The notes: generated from the sequence alone by a model not told the origin. Counted from the stretch's first letter, positions 45,305 through 54,923 are shown. The stretch: 64,000 bases of DNA from JAPHSX01 sp039714395 (GCA_039714395.1 JBDLJH010000013.1:1-64000); one strand, 5' to 3'. Translations and numbers: made by a program.

Positions 45305-45388
45305 AAGAAATCCTGTATTTGTTTTCCCAAACTCATCCGTTCTAGACTCCCGCCATTATAACAATATGAACTGTGGGGGGATTACAGT

Positions 45389-46153
45389 ATGTCCATGAGC
45401 GGACACGTTTTTGTTCACTTTACTCATCTGCCGCTGGTACAGAAGGCGGTCTATACCGGCACACTGCTGACGCTTGGTCTCGGTTACCTATTTGCCATGA
45501 TCTACGTGGTGGCCAATCATGCCGGGCGGGATGGTGACCCGATGCTCTCGGTCAACGATATTGTTATCGCTTACAGCGGTAGTAAGGAGGGGACGGTGCT
45601 GGAGGGCGCGCTCAAGGGGGCGATGTCGAACATGCTCCCGGCAGAGGAGAATATCACCCTCGTAAACTGGGTACGTGAAGGGACCTCGGAGGAGGCCTAC
45701 AACAAGACGATTAAGAAGATCGTCGATAAGCGTTGCGTTGCCTGCCATAACAATCGTAACCCCCATATCCCCAGCCTGCAGGATTATAAGCAGCTCATGC
45801 ATACCGCTGAGGTGGATACCGGGATGAATATCTTCACCCTGGTGCGGGTCTCACATATCCACCTCTTCGGTCTCACCTTTATCTTCTTCATCGTCAGTAA
45901 TATCTTCTCGCATGCCTACATGCGTAGTGACTGGCAGAAGGTAGCGATTGTCTCTATCCCCTTTATTGCCATCGTCTTTGATATTGCCTCCTGGTATATC
46001 ACCAAGGTGTTTCAGCCCTTTGCCTGGGTGGTGATCATCAGTGGAGCGATGATGGGCATGAGCTTCGCGATACAGTTTATTGCTTCAATTTACCAAATGT
46101 GGTTTTACGAGTTGCCAGCTGAAGCAGATACCGAACGCTCACGGTACGGGTAG
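45389..46153 (+). CDS. Membrane monoheme c-type protein
   Basis: A 254-residue membrane protein. One helix at ~21-42, an extracytoplasmic loop containing a single heme c motif CVACH (116-120), then about three helices (from ~147). I do not recognise a named family; similar membrane proteins sit next to cytochrome genes in proteobacteria, and the layout suggests electron transfer across or along the membrane. RBS GGGGGATTACAGT. The hexaheme lipoprotein begins 5 bp after its stop. Confidence 0.75.
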   Translation: MSMSGHVFVHFTHLPLVQKAVYTGTLLTLGLGYLFAMIYVVANHAGRDGDPMLSVNDIVIAYSGSKEGTVLEGALKGAMSNMLPAEENITLVNWVREGTSEEAYNKTIKKIVDKRCVACHNNRNPHIPSLQDYKQLMHTAEVDTGMNIFTLVRVSHIHLFGLTFIFFIVSNIFSHAYMRSDWQKVAIVSIPFIAIVFDIASWYITKVFQPFAWVVIISGAMMGMSFAIQFIASIYQMWFYELPAEADTERSRYG

Positions 46154-46157
46154 GATA

Positions 46158-47906
46158 ATGATGCGCTGTTCAATTCTAACTCTACTTTTCGTGCCCCTGT
46201 TGCTGCTTTCGTGTAGTAGTGAGGAGGAGGTGACAACTACTTCGGATGAAACACCAAAGGCTGTAGAGGAGGCGAATGCGGTAATTGAACCGATGGGTGA
46301 TATCCCTCGTGGCAAAGAGCTGGCGAAGGGCTGTGTAAAGTGCCATGAGATGGATGGGGTGATGATAGGCAAGGGTGCCCCTTTTATCGCCGGAATCACT
46401 CAGGAGTATCTGATTCGTTCGATGCTGGCCTACTCCAACGGTTCACGTGATCATGCCGAGATGAAAAAGATTGTTGAGGCGATGGAGCCAGACGAGATCC
46501 GTGATGTTTCAGCCTATTACGCCTCGCTCTCGACGCCGTGGAAAGGGGGCGAGATCCGAAAATCGAGTCCACTTGCCTATGATCGTGCCGCAGTTGCCCG
46601 TGGCAAGATTGCGGCCTCATCCTGTGATGCCTGCCATGGCCCCGAGCACCGCCTTAGCAAGACCGATGTCCCCAACCTGGCTGGAATGCAACCGGACTAT
46701 TTTTTGCCCGCACTTTATAGTTATTTTAAGGGTGATCGTAATGATCGCTTTATGAGTCTGCTGGAGTATCAGCTTACCGATAAAAAATCACGTGATATTG
46801 CGGCCTATTATGCAGCACAGGCACCGATGCGCCCTGCGATTATCAAATCCCGAATAACCAAACGGGGGCGTCGGGCAGCCATGAGAAGTTGTGCCGGCTG
46901 TCATGGCAGTGATGGAAACAGTCCCAATCCGAAGATCCCAAGCCTTGCAGGACAGCCCGCTGACTACCTCTTAAAGGCGACCATGGATTACCAGTTTGGT
47001 CTGCGTGACAATGAGTTGATGCGCAAGGCTTCTGCTGGCCTGGATGAGAAAACGATGGAGGAGATCGCCATCTACTACTCCGAGCAGCAGCCTGACAGTC
47101 GTCTCTTCTATGTGCGCGATAGAAGCAAGCATTTCGACCCTATCGGCGATGGCAAGCGCATCGCTTCGGCCTGTAATGGCTGCCACGGAGATAAGGGCAA
47201 TAGCCGGGTAAGTGGTGTGCCAAGCCTTGCAGGCCTGCATGTGAAATATCTGTTCAGTGCGACCCGTGCCTATAAGAATGGCCAGCGCCGGCACAAGACG
47301 ATGCAGACCATGGTCGATTTTCTTGAAGATATCGGTACCGAGAAGGTTGCCTTTTATTACGCCACCCAGGAACCACTACAGCGTAAAAAGTTGAAGCCGG
47401 GCGCGATGGTACGAGGTGAAGAGTTAAGCGAGAAATGCGTCAGCTGTCATGGCGAGAAGGGGGTGAGTGAAAAACCCGAGGCTCCTTCTCTGGCAGGGCA
47501 GGATCGTAATTACCTTATTAAGGCGACGCGTGAGTACGCCGTTGCAAAGCGTAAACACGAAGGCATGCTCAATGCGGTAGAGAAGTTGAGTCTTGACGAC
47601 ATTGTGGCGCTGGCTGATTACTACACCAATCAGCAGGCACAAAAACCATCAGGAGTTTATTTACCTGAGCCCACGGCCAAGTTAATCACAGAACGCTGTG
47701 TTAAATGTCATGGTGAGCGAGGTTATAGCAGTGGCTTTGATAAGCCTCGGATCGCTGGGCAGTCCGAGGCCTACCTGATCGAGGCGATGCAACAGTATGC
47801 CGATGGGCGCAGGAATGATCGCGCTATGGCCGCTATGTCAGATGTGTTGAGCCTGATCGAGATAAAAGGGATAGCGGCCTATTATGCCCGGCAACATAAA
47901 AAGTAG
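46158..47906 (+). CDS. Hexaheme c-type cytochrome lipoprotein
   Basis: About 582 residues. Signal with lipobox (LTLLFVPLLLLSCSSEEE). Six class I cytochrome c repeats of ~90 residues, each with CxxCH and a downstream AG.....YL motif: CVKCHEMDG, CDACHGPEH, CAGCHGSDG, CNGCHGDKG, CVSCHGEKG, CVKCHGERG. They resemble the c4/c553 fold and were probably made by tandem duplication. It could be a long electron-wire protein anchored in the outer or inner membrane. ATG 46158 is chosen for the lipobox; the frame extends upstream into the previous gene. Confidence 0.9.
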   Translation: MMRCSILTLLFVPLLLLSCSSEEEVTTTSDETPKAVEEANAVIEPMGDIPRGKELAKGCVKCHEMDGVMIGKGAPFIAGITQEYLIRSMLAYSNGSRDHAEMKKIVEAMEPDEIRDVSAYYASLSTPWKGGEIRKSSPLAYDRAAVARGKIAASSCDACHGPEHRLSKTDVPNLAGMQPDYFLPALYSYFKGDRNDRFMSLLEYQLTDKKSRDIAAYYAAQAPMRPAIIKSRITKRGRRAAMRSCAGCHGSDGNSPNPKIPSLAGQPADYLLKATMDYQFGLRDNELMRKASAGLDEKTMEEIAIYYSEQQPDSRLFYVRDRSKHFDPIGDGKRIASACNGCHGDKGNSRVSGVPSLAGLHVKYLFSATRAYKNGQRRHKTMQTMVDFLEDIGTEKVAFYYATQEPLQRKKLKPGAMVRGEELSEKCVSCHGEKGVSEKPEAPSLAGQDRNYLIKATREYAVAKRKHEGMLNAVEKLSLDDIVALADYYTNQQAQKPSGVYLPEPTAKLITERCVKCHGERGYSSGFDKPRIAGQSEAYLIEAMQQYADGRRNDRAMAAMSDVLSLIEIKGIAAYYARQHKK

Positions 47907-47954
47907 ATTGAGAGCGCAAATTCGCTCGCAACAGAAATGGTGAGAGGGGTAGTT

Positions 47955-48323
47955 ATGAGAGCACTGATAATTGTTCTGGCAATGGGTTTCCTGGCCTCAT
48001 GTTGTCATGTGGTCGAACCAGATAATGGGGCTATGGCTGCTGAGCCTGCGCCGGCACCAGAAGTCTCGGCGGATGTGGTAGCCGATGAGCTTATTGCAGC
48101 GGCAATGGGTGACTCTGCAGAAGGACGTATTGTCTGTACCAAGGGTGATGATGTAAGAGATGTTCGTATTGTGACACTGAAAGATGAGCGCTGTGTTTTG
48201 GTCTACGATAATCAGCTTAGCGGCAGTGGCACCAAGAATGCCCTGGCTAATCGTGCGGCCTGTGAACTGCAACAAAAACGGATGATCGAGAACTTCATTC
48301 GTTCCGGGTTCAGTTGTGAGTAG
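47955..48323 (+). CDS. Small lipoprotein, unknown function
   Basis: 122 residues from ATG 47955, preceded by GAGAGGGG. Lipobox LASCC near residue 17, then an Ala/Pro/Glu-rich linker and a small domain with three cysteines (GRIVCTKGD, DERCVLVY, AACELQQ, GFSCE). Family not recognised. It follows the hexaheme gene by ~48 bp, same strand, and may be part of that operon. Confidence 0.7.
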   Translation: MRALIIVLAMGFLASCCHVVEPDNGAMAAEPAPAPEVSADVVADELIAAAMGDSAEGRIVCTKGDDVRDVRIVTLKDERCVLVYDNQLSGSGTKNALANRAACELQQKRMIENFIRSGFSCE

Positions 48324-48342
48324 CTTTCTTATGTCATGACCC

Positions 48343-48362
48343 CACATCGTGTGGGCGATGTG
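48343..48362. terminator. Hairpin between convergent genes
   Basis: CACATCG (48343-48349) pairs with CGATGTG (48356-48362), between the small lipoprotein and the convergent DsbA-family gene. No clear T-run. Confidence 0.3.
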
Positions 48363-48371
48363 AGGTAGTGG

Positions 48372-48995
48372 CTACCCTTCAAGTAGAAACTCAATGGTAT
48401 CCAGCATGGGTTCCGGATTATTGTAGTCGATAGCCACAGGCCAGCGACTACCGTCTACTGAGAGTACCAGTGCCGGGAATGAGTCTGCTCCAATCTCGGC
48501 GGCAAGTGTGATCTGACGCTGCAATTCCGCTTCGGTTTTCTCAGAGGCCACGGCCTTTGAGAAGACCTCCCTGTCTAATCCTGTCTCTGTTGCTATCTCG
48601 ATGAGGGTCTGTTCCTCAGAGGGGTTGCGGGCCTGCTGGTAGTAGGCGCGTTGTATCGCCTTTGTCATCACCTCATCGCCCTCAGGGTCTAGTGCGGAGG
48701 CCGCTATCACAGCACGACAGCTGGGGTAGGTAGAGCGGTAAGGGGTGCAGTGTTGCCAGAAGCCGAAGTTGAAGCGGGTGCCGGGGACACTCTGCTCAAT
48801 GCGTTGCCAGGTCGCCTCCAGGCGTTGGCGCATCGCCTCGTCCATCGGGCTGTGGTTGTCGGGGGCGAGGCCACCAAGAAGTCGTTCTACTTTGACCGAT
48901 ACCGGCAGGGCTGTCTGAAGTTTTGTCCACACCGGGCCGAAGGCGTAGCACCAGCTGCACATGGGATCGTGGATGTAGTAGAGGATGTGATTCAT
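48372..48995 (-). CDS. DsbA-family thiol oxidoreductase (FrnE-like)
   Basis: 207 residues, thioredoxin-like fold with CSWC active site near the N-terminus (HDPMCSWCYAFGP), helical insertion, and cis-Pro loop ADSFPALVL. No signal peptide, so probably cytoplasmic as for FrnE-type DsbA relatives. Substrate unknown. Confidence 0.9.
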   Translation of the reverse strand: MNHILYYIHDPMCSWCYAFGPVWTKLQTALPVSVKVERLLGGLAPDNHSPMDEAMRQRLEATWQRIEQSVPGTRFNFGFWQHCTPYRSTYPSCRAVIAASALDPEGDEVMTKAIQRAYYQQARNPSEEQTLIEIATETGLDREVFSKAVASEKTEAELQRQITLAAEIGADSFPALVLSVDGSRWPVAIDYNNPEPMLDTIEFLLEG

Positions 48996-49134
48996 CCCGC
49001 GACTATAGGGGCTGCTGGACGGTGCAGCAACACAGGGCTTGTCAGGGAGGGGGGCTGCGGGGGTAAACTTGACTCTCTATATCTATTGAGTTTAAGCGGT
49101 TACAGGATATGGGTAATATAAATAAAGGAACAGA

Positions 49135-49911
49135 ATGACAATTCATGCAATGGCTATCGTTGCCGATGGTGCGCAGCTTCACCCCTCAGTAGAAGTGGGT
49201 CCCTTTACTATTATCGATGACGGTGCAGTGATCGGTGAGGGGTCGGTGATTGGTAGCGGTGTGCGCATCCATGGCAGAACACGTATCGGTGCGCACAACC
49301 AGATCTTCGACAATGCAGTGCTCGGTGCCCTGCCTCAGGATACGGGCTTTGACCCCGCTACGGAGAGCTATCTCACTATTGGCGATCACAATGTGCTGCG
49401 TGAGGGGGTGAATATCTCGCGGGCTAAAATGGCCGGTGCATCAACCCGTCTGGGTGATCACAACTTTTTTATGTGCAACGTCCATCTGGGGCACGACTGT
49501 GAGTTTGAAAACCACATTATCATTGCCCCCGGTACGGTAGTGGGTGGGCATGTGGATGTGGCGGATGGTGCCTTCATTTCAGGGCTGGTGGCGGTGCATC
49601 AGTTCTGTCGTATCGGTGAGCTGGCGATGATCGCCGGTGGCACCAAGGTGGTGAAAGATATTCCCCCCTTCGCCATGGCCGATGGTAATCCGGCCACCGT
49701 TATTGGCAACAATGTGGTGGGGCTGCGTCGTAATGGCTTTGATGCTAAGCAGCGGGCGGCGATCAAGAGTAGCTACAAAACCTTATTCAAATCAGGCATC
49801 AATACCTCATTGGCGCTGGAGCAACTCAAGGGTGAGGAGTTTGGTGCGGAGGTATTATCTATTATTGATTTCTTCGAGCAGAGCCAGCGCGGCGTCACCG
49901 CCCACCGCTAA
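49135..49911 (+). CDS. lpxA: Acyl-ACP–UDP-N-acetylglucosamine O-acyltransferase
   Basis: 258 residues, left-handed beta-helix of hexapeptide repeats. Conserved parts: GPFTIIDDGAVIGEGSVIGS, LGALPQDTGFDP, catalytic-His segment CNVHLGHDCEFENHI, and AGGTKVVKDIPPFAMADGNP. First step of lipid A synthesis. It lies outside any lpxD-fabZ-lpxB cluster here, so it could be the only copy moved or a second copy. Starts after AAAGGAACAG; the TmcA gene begins 8 bp after its stop. Confidence 0.88.
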   Translation: MTIHAMAIVADGAQLHPSVEVGPFTIIDDGAVIGEGSVIGSGVRIHGRTRIGAHNQIFDNAVLGALPQDTGFDPATESYLTIGDHNVLREGVNISRAKMAGASTRLGDHNFFMCNVHLGHDCEFENHIIIAPGTVVGGHVDVADGAFISGLVAVHQFCRIGELAMIAGGTKVVKDIPPFAMADGNPATVIGNNVVGLRRNGFDAKQRAAIKSSYKTLFKSGINTSLALEQLKGEEFGAEVLSIIDFFEQSQRGVTAHR

Positions 49912-49918
49912 TCCTTTC

Positions 49919-52081
49919 GTGAGCAGACCCCCTTCAATTGAGGTAGTCATACAGGCGCTTGCCAGTGCCTGTGCCGCCGCACGTCATCGAAGACTGGTGG
50001 TGATCGCGGGTGAACGGGAGTGGGGTTACGAGTGCGCACAGGAGGCGATCACTGTTCTTCCCGGTGAGTGGTGCTGGATTGGCGATCAGGCTCTCGCTAT
50101 GTCGCGACAGGTCACGGTGGAGCAGGCCCACACCCTGCTGGGTGGAGAGTCGTTTGGGCTGGTCTATGATGCACGCGCCGGTTTTGCCCCCGATGCCCTG
50201 GGTGCGGTGGCTGGTACCCTGCGTGCCGGTGGTCTGCTGCTACTGCTTACACCACCGCTGTCGGAGTGGGGCGACTATCCCGATCCACAGCGCAGCCGTA
50301 TCACCGTTCATCCCTATAGTGAGAAGCAGGTGGGCGGACGTTATTTACAACGTCTCGCTGCACTGCTGCGTGAATCGGATGAGGGCTATCTGATCGAGCA
50401 GGGCAAGACCCTGCCTGCACCACCTCAACCCATTGTATTAGAGAGTTTATCGACACAGAGTTTTGAAGAGTGCGCCAGTGCGGATCAGCTGGTGGCTGTC
50501 GAGGCGCTGTGCCGTGTGGCACAGGGCCACCGGTGGCGGCCACTGGTACTGGTTTCAGATCGGGGTCGCGGCAAGTCGACGGCGTTGGGGCTGGCGGCAG
50601 CAAGGCTGCTGCAACAGGGCTTGCGTCGAATCGTGGTGACGGCCCCACGTCTGGCGGCGGTGGAGCAGTTGTTTCGACATGCCGCATCCCATCTGCCTGG
50701 GGCCAAATTAAGTCGTGGCCTGCTCAAACTGGCCGATGGTGCCGAGTTGTTGTTTGAGCCACCGGATCGTCTGCTGCATGAGGCTACTCCCTGTGATCTG
50801 TTATTGGTAGATGAGGCGGCAGCGATCCCGGCGGCGCTGCTGGAGCGTATGCTGCGCGACCATTCCCGTATCGCCTTTGCCACCACGGTACACGGCTACG
50901 AGGGAACCGGGCGTGGCTTTGACCTGCGTTTTCGCAAGGTGCTGGATGAGGCCACGCCAGAGTGGCGAGGGCTAAGGTTAGAGCAGCCGATCCGCTGGGC
51001 CGAAGGGGATCCACTGGAGCAGCTAGTGTTTCGCGCCCTGCTACTTGATGCTGAGCCTGTTGCTGATGAGCAGGTAGCGACGATTCCCCTTGAACAGTGC
51101 CGACTCGAACGGCTGGATCGTGATGCACTGGTAAAGGATGAAGCGTTGCTGTCACAGCTCTTTGGTCTGCTGGTGTTGGCCCATTACCGCACCAGCCCTG
51201 GAGACCTGCGCAATTTGCTTGATGGCCCCAATCTTGAACTCTACGTGTTGCGTTATCAGCAAATAGTGATGGCGACGGCTTTAGTGGCGCGTGAGGGGGA
51301 CTTCGATGAGACTCTGTCACGACAGGTCTATGCGGGACAGCGGCGTCTGCGTGGCAATCTGTTGCCGCAGTCGCTGGCCACCCACGCGGGGTTGGTGGAG
51401 GCCCCCCAACTAACGGCTGCAAGGGTGATGCGCATTGCGGTACACCCGGCACGCCAGGGTGAGGGGCTCGGTCGTCGCCTAATCGATGGCTTGGCCGAAA
51501 AGGCGGCGGTGGATGGGATTGATTATCTCGGTGCCAGTTTCGGTGGAGATGCACGGTTGCTTGATTTCTGGCAGCGCTGTGGATGCCTGCCGGTACGAGT
51601 GGGGCTGAAACGGGAGGCATCCAGCGGGGCCCATGCAATGATGGTGATGCGCCCGCTCTCTTCTCAGGGAGAACAGCTTTACGCCCTGGCCAGAGAGCGA
51701 ATGGCAAAGCAACTGCCTACCCAGTTAAGCGAACCACTGGCCGGGCTTGAGGCCGATCTGGTGCTGCGTCTGTTGCGGGGTACCCTTCTACTTGGACCGG
51801 ACGAGATGGCGTGGGAGGATGCTAACTCCTTTGCTTTCTCACAGCGTGATTATGGCAACTGCCTGGCCGGGTTACGCCAATGCCTGCTATTTGCTCTGTC
51901 CGATGCGACAGTATCACTAACCACGGAGCAGCAGAGGCTGTCCATTGCCAAGGTGTTGCAACGGCGCCCCTGGCCTGAGCTGGTACAAATTATGGGGCTG
52001 GTGGGAAGAAAAGAGGCAATAGAGCAGTTGCGGGGGCTGTTTCGCGTGCTTTGCAGTCATTATAGTCAGGCGGATCACTAA
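49919..52081 (+). CDS. tmcA: tRNA(Met) cytidine acetyltransferase
   Basis: About 720 residues from a likely GTG start (49919); the open frame begins earlier inside lpxA. RNA helicase core with Walker A DRGRGKSTALGLAA, DEAAAIPAALL, and TVHGYEGTGRGFDLRF; GNAT acetyltransferase domain RIAVHPARQGEGLGRRLI; C-terminal tRNA-binding part. TmcA makes N4-acetylcytidine at the wobble position of elongator tRNA-Met. E. coli TmcA is 671 residues, so an early start would be too long. Which codon initiates is not settled. Confidence 0.9.
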   Translation: MSRPPSIEVVIQALASACAAARHRRLVVIAGEREWGYECAQEAITVLPGEWCWIGDQALAMSRQVTVEQAHTLLGGESFGLVYDARAGFAPDALGAVAGTLRAGGLLLLLTPPLSEWGDYPDPQRSRITVHPYSEKQVGGRYLQRLAALLRESDEGYLIEQGKTLPAPPQPIVLESLSTQSFEECASADQLVAVEALCRVAQGHRWRPLVLVSDRGRGKSTALGLAAARLLQQGLRRIVVTAPRLAAVEQLFRHAASHLPGAKLSRGLLKLADGAELLFEPPDRLLHEATPCDLLLVDEAAAIPAALLERMLRDHSRIAFATTVHGYEGTGRGFDLRFRKVLDEATPEWRGLRLEQPIRWAEGDPLEQLVFRALLLDAEPVADEQVATIPLEQCRLERLDRDALVKDEALLSQLFGLLVLAHYRTSPGDLRNLLDGPNLELYVLRYQQIVMATALVAREGDFDETLSRQVYAGQRRLRGNLLPQSLATHAGLVEAPQLTAARVMRIAVHPARQGEGLGRRLIDGLAEKAAVDGIDYLGASFGGDARLLDFWQRCGCLPVRVGLKREASSGAHAMMVMRPLSSQGEQLYALARERMAKQLPTQLSEPLAGLEADLVLRLLRGTLLLGPDEMAWEDANSFAFSQRDYGNCLAGLRQCLLFALSDATVSLTTEQQRLSIAKVLQRRPWPELVQIMGLVGRKEAIEQLRGLFRVLCSHYSQADH

Positions 52082-52317
52082 GCTTTATTGGGTCGTGTTC
52101 TTTATCGCCAATAGTAGTAATGATAGTGGCGTGAATAAGGTGGATATCCGCTAATCCCTGCAACGTTGTCATTCAGAACACGCAAAAAAATTGGCCTATT
52201 GCCGCGTTATATAGACCGGATCACATATAAGTTGTTATGCCGGTCGCTAGCGCAGTGGATTTAATGGTATAGAATGTATATTAAATATGGCCGATTGCAT
52301 TTGCGGAGTCCCAGACA

Positions 52318-52782
52318 ATGGACGAGATACCGACACTTTTTTTACAAAACCATAATATATTTAAAGACCTGATCCCGCAGGAGTTGGAGATCATAAAAAA
52401 GTTCATGAAGATGACCGAGGTCGATATGGGACAGATAATCTTCAAACAAGGCAGCTCTGCCGAGTCGATGTGCCTGGTGCTGAGTGGCGAGTTGGAGGTG
52501 CTGAAAGCGGCAGCGGATGGCAAACAGGTGAAGATTGCCACTATTGGTGATGGACAGTCGGTGGGTGAGATGGCGCTGGTTGATGGTATGGTTCGCTCGG
52601 CTACAGTGAAGGCCGCCCTGCTGACCACTATTATTGTACTAAAGCGCAGTGACTTTGATGAAATTATGAAGCAGTACCCTCGTATTGCTGCCAAGCTGAT
52701 GAAGGGGATCGCTCGTCATATTAGTATTAATTTGCGTAAGACCTCTGATCAGTTGATGAACCTGATGATGCCGGTGACCTGA
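52318..52782 (+). CDS. Cyclic nucleotide-binding domain protein
   Basis: 154 residues forming a single cNMP-binding (CRP-type) domain: IIFKQGSSAESMCLVLSGEL, VGEMALVDGMVRSATVKAA. No DNA-binding HTH follows, so it is not a regulator of the Crp class by itself. The phosphate-binding cassette is GEMALVDGMVRSA, with R in place. Ligand unproven. Monocistronic. Confidence 0.85.
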   Translation: MDEIPTLFLQNHNIFKDLIPQELEIIKKFMKMTEVDMGQIIFKQGSSAESMCLVLSGELEVLKAAADGKQVKIATIGDGQSVGEMALVDGMVRSATVKAALLTTIIVLKRSDFDEIMKQYPRIAAKLMKGIARHISINLRKTSDQLMNLMMPVT

Positions 52783-52994
52783 GTACGGACTCATCCATCA
52801 AGTCTGAGAGGTCGTTGTTATTCCTCTACGTAGTCAGCTCTACCACGTATCGCCCCTGTTTCTGCTTTTATTGCAGAACGTGATTAAGATCATGGAGTAA
52901 GAGCGTAGATCGCTGCAAGCTAGCTTCTAACTTTGATGAAACGTATAGGTCTTTGTCGGGCCGCAATGATGTATTAATCCATGGAGAGATGAGA

Positions 52995-53507
52995 ATGAAA
53001 AAATTAATAATTGCCCTGTTTGTCCTCAGTGGTTTGTTGCTGAGTAGTCTGGTTCAGGCCGAAGGGAGTGTAGCTCGTGCCATCGTAACCACTGGAGTAG
53101 CTGACCGTGAGCCGGTTAATGACCTTGAGCGTGTGCTGGGTGGTAATGAAAAGGTGCTGTTCTTTACCGAGCTGCGCAATATGGAAGGGCAGACTATCAA
53201 ACACCGCTGGAGCCATGGTGGTGAGATGCTGGCCGAGATCGAGTTCAACGTTGGCGGCCCGCGCTGGCGCATCTGGTCGAGCAAGAGTCTAATGCCTGAG
53301 TGGGCGGGTGAATGGACGGTTGCGGTGGTTGATAGTGAGGGCAATGTTGTTAGTGAGAAGAGCTTTAGTTTTGCCGGTGACGATGGTGTCGCCGAGAGCA
53401 GCACCGAGATGGCCCCTGCTGCCGAAACCACTGCAGCTGAGGAGACAGTAGAAGAAATGCCTGTGGCAGAAGAGACCCCTGCAGCAGAAGAGACTCCTGC
53501 AGAGTAA
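52995..53507 (+). CDS. DUF2914 exported protein
   Basis: 170 residues with a signal peptide (LIIALFVLSGLLLSSLVQA), a DUF2914 domain (WSHGGEMLAEIEFNVGGPRW, RIWSSKSLMPEWAGEWTVAV) and a disordered Ala/Glu/Thr tail with repeated AEETPA units. Domain function unknown. Start at 52995 follows GGAGAGATGAGA; the frame opens at 52953. A clear terminator follows. Confidence 0.85.
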   Translation: MKKLIIALFVLSGLLLSSLVQAEGSVARAIVTTGVADREPVNDLERVLGGNEKVLFFTELRNMEGQTIKHRWSHGGEMLAEIEFNVGGPRWRIWSSKSLMPEWAGEWTVAVVDSEGNVVSEKSFSFAGDDGVAESSTEMAPAAETTAAEETVEEMPVAEETPAAEETPAE

Positions 53508-53528
53508 GTATGTCTAATGCAGTAAAGA

Positions 53529-53556
53529 GGGCCGGTGTGATAACCGGCCTTTTTTA
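53529..53556 (+). terminator. Rho-independent terminator after DUF2914 gene
   Basis: GGGCCGGT pairs with ACCGGCC over a short loop (GTGATA), followed by six T. Clear intrinsic terminator. Confidence 0.85.
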
Positions 53557-53619
53557 TGTCTCGGTTTTTCTGCTACCTTAGAAAATAGCTAAACAATGTT
53601 GTTTCAGTGGGTGCTAACG

Positions 53620-54255
53620 ATGTTCTCTATACGCAAGAAACTGAGCCTGCCGAGTGCAGAGGAGGCACTGCCAGGGCGTGCAGCAGCGGTGCCAGTGCCA
53701 GAAGCTCATTTTGTGACGGGTCATCGTCTCATGCCTCCCTTCCCCGACGGCATGGCGATGGCGATGTTCGGGTTGGGCTGTTTCTGGGGGGCGGAGCGCA
53801 GTTTCTGGCAGCTGTCTGGAGTTTACTCGACGATGGTTGGTTATGCGGGTGGCTTTACCCCTAACCCTCATTACGATGAAGTGTGTAGTGGCATGACTGG
53901 CCATAATGAAGTGGTGCGGGTAGTTTATGCTCCGGCGGTGATTAGCTATGAGGTGTTACTGCGCCACTTCTGGCAGAGCCATGATCCGACCCAGGGGATG
54001 CGCCAGGGCAACGATGCGGGTACCCAGTACCGCTCGGGCATTTACACCTACTCCGAGGTGCAGCATGAAGATGCACAGGCCTCGTTGGAACGCTATCAGC
54101 AGGCTTTGTCAGCGGCAGGAAAGGGCGAGATCACGACGGAGATCACTACAGCGTCTGAGTGGTATTACGCCGAGGATTATCACCAGCAATATCTGGCCAA
54201 AAACCCTGGAGGCTATTGTGGACTGGGTGGAACCGGGGTGGTCTTCCCCGACTAG
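53620..54255 (+). CDS. msrA: Peptide methionine-(S)-S-oxide reductase
   Basis: About 211 residues. Catalytic Cys in FGLGCFWGAERSFWQLSG; YAGGFTPNPHYDEVCSGMTG, HNEVVRVVYAP, and the C-terminal GGYCGLGGTG resolving Cys. The N-terminal SLPSAEEALPGRAAAVPVPE matches the long E. coli-type MsrA. ATG 53620 chosen for that reason; the frame extends to 53596. Repairs oxidised methionine (S-epimer). Confidence 0.95.
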   Translation: MFSIRKKLSLPSAEEALPGRAAAVPVPEAHFVTGHRLMPPFPDGMAMAMFGLGCFWGAERSFWQLSGVYSTMVGYAGGFTPNPHYDEVCSGMTGHNEVVRVVYAPAVISYEVLLRHFWQSHDPTQGMRQGNDAGTQYRSGIYTYSEVQHEDAQASLERYQQALSAAGKGEITTEITTASEWYYAEDYHQQYLAKNPGGYCGLGGTGVVFPD

Positions 54256-54269
54256 AGCGCTGACCTGGT

Positions 54270-54923
54270 TCAGGCGGCAGTTGCCGTGCCGTGACTTTTC
54301 ATCATATGGGCCTTGGCTTTGTCGTAGCGGGTGCTGCTAAGGATCTTATTATTGGTCAGGCGACGCAGCATGCGTAACTCGCCGGCAAAGAGGTCTTCAC
54401 TATTGTAGCGTTTACTTGCTACATTATTTTCTATTGCCTGTTGCAGAGTTTCGATGAAAGCCTGCACCTCTTTTTGCTGCCTCTTGTGGTAGGGCACTAC
54501 CACTAGCGGGTAGAGTGAATTGCGGGTCTCCACTATCCACTTACGCTCCGAGTTGTAGAAGTAGAGGACGGTGAAGGCGGCGCTGCTGGCGGCGGCGATT
54601 AGCGCGCCTAGTAGCGACATCCATAGTTCGTTGCCGGTGAACAGGGTATAAATAAAAAAGCAGCTGCCGATGCCGCTGATGGCTGCCGCTGCAAACCAGT
54701 GCAAGGCTAAGTCGTTCTTCTTTTTTGCCTGAGGGTTAAGCGTGGCCACCTCCATCTTGAACTGGCGGGTCTTCTTCAACGGGCGCTCTTTTACACGGAT
54801 GTAGAAGTCGTTGAATATCTCTATATCCACTTCGCCTTTGAGGCGCGACTGAAAGTGATAGCTGGCGTTGACTGTGGCTTCGGTGTTTTCCATAAGTTGT
54901 TCCGTTATATTGCTCCGATCCAA
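54270..54923 (-). CDS. Two-helix membrane protein, unknown function
   Basis: 217 residues (or 207 from the Met at 54893, MENTEATVNASYHF). Two membrane helices near 75-125 (HWFAAAAISGIGSCFFIYTL, LLGALIAAASSAAFTVLYFY) flanked by charged helical regions. I recognise no family. It converges on msrA and is separated from the upstream FAD gene by a ~215-bp gap. Confidence 0.65.
   Translation of the reverse strand: MDRSNITEQLMENTEATVNASYHFQSRLKGEVDIEIFNDFYIRVKERPLKKTRQFKMEVATLNPQAKKKNDLALHWFAAAAISGIGSCFFIYTLFTGNELWMSLLGALIAAASSAAFTVLYFYNSERKWIVETRNSLYPLVVVPYHKRQQKEVQAFIETLQQAIENNVASKRYNSEDLFAGELRMLRRLTNNKILSSTRYDKAKAHMMKSHGTATAA

Noticed and set aside
50784..51707. Long minus-strand frame opposite tmcA (307 codons)
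   Set aside because: Shadow of a GC-biased gene on the other strand; low-complexity His/Pro/Arg composition, no start signal or family.
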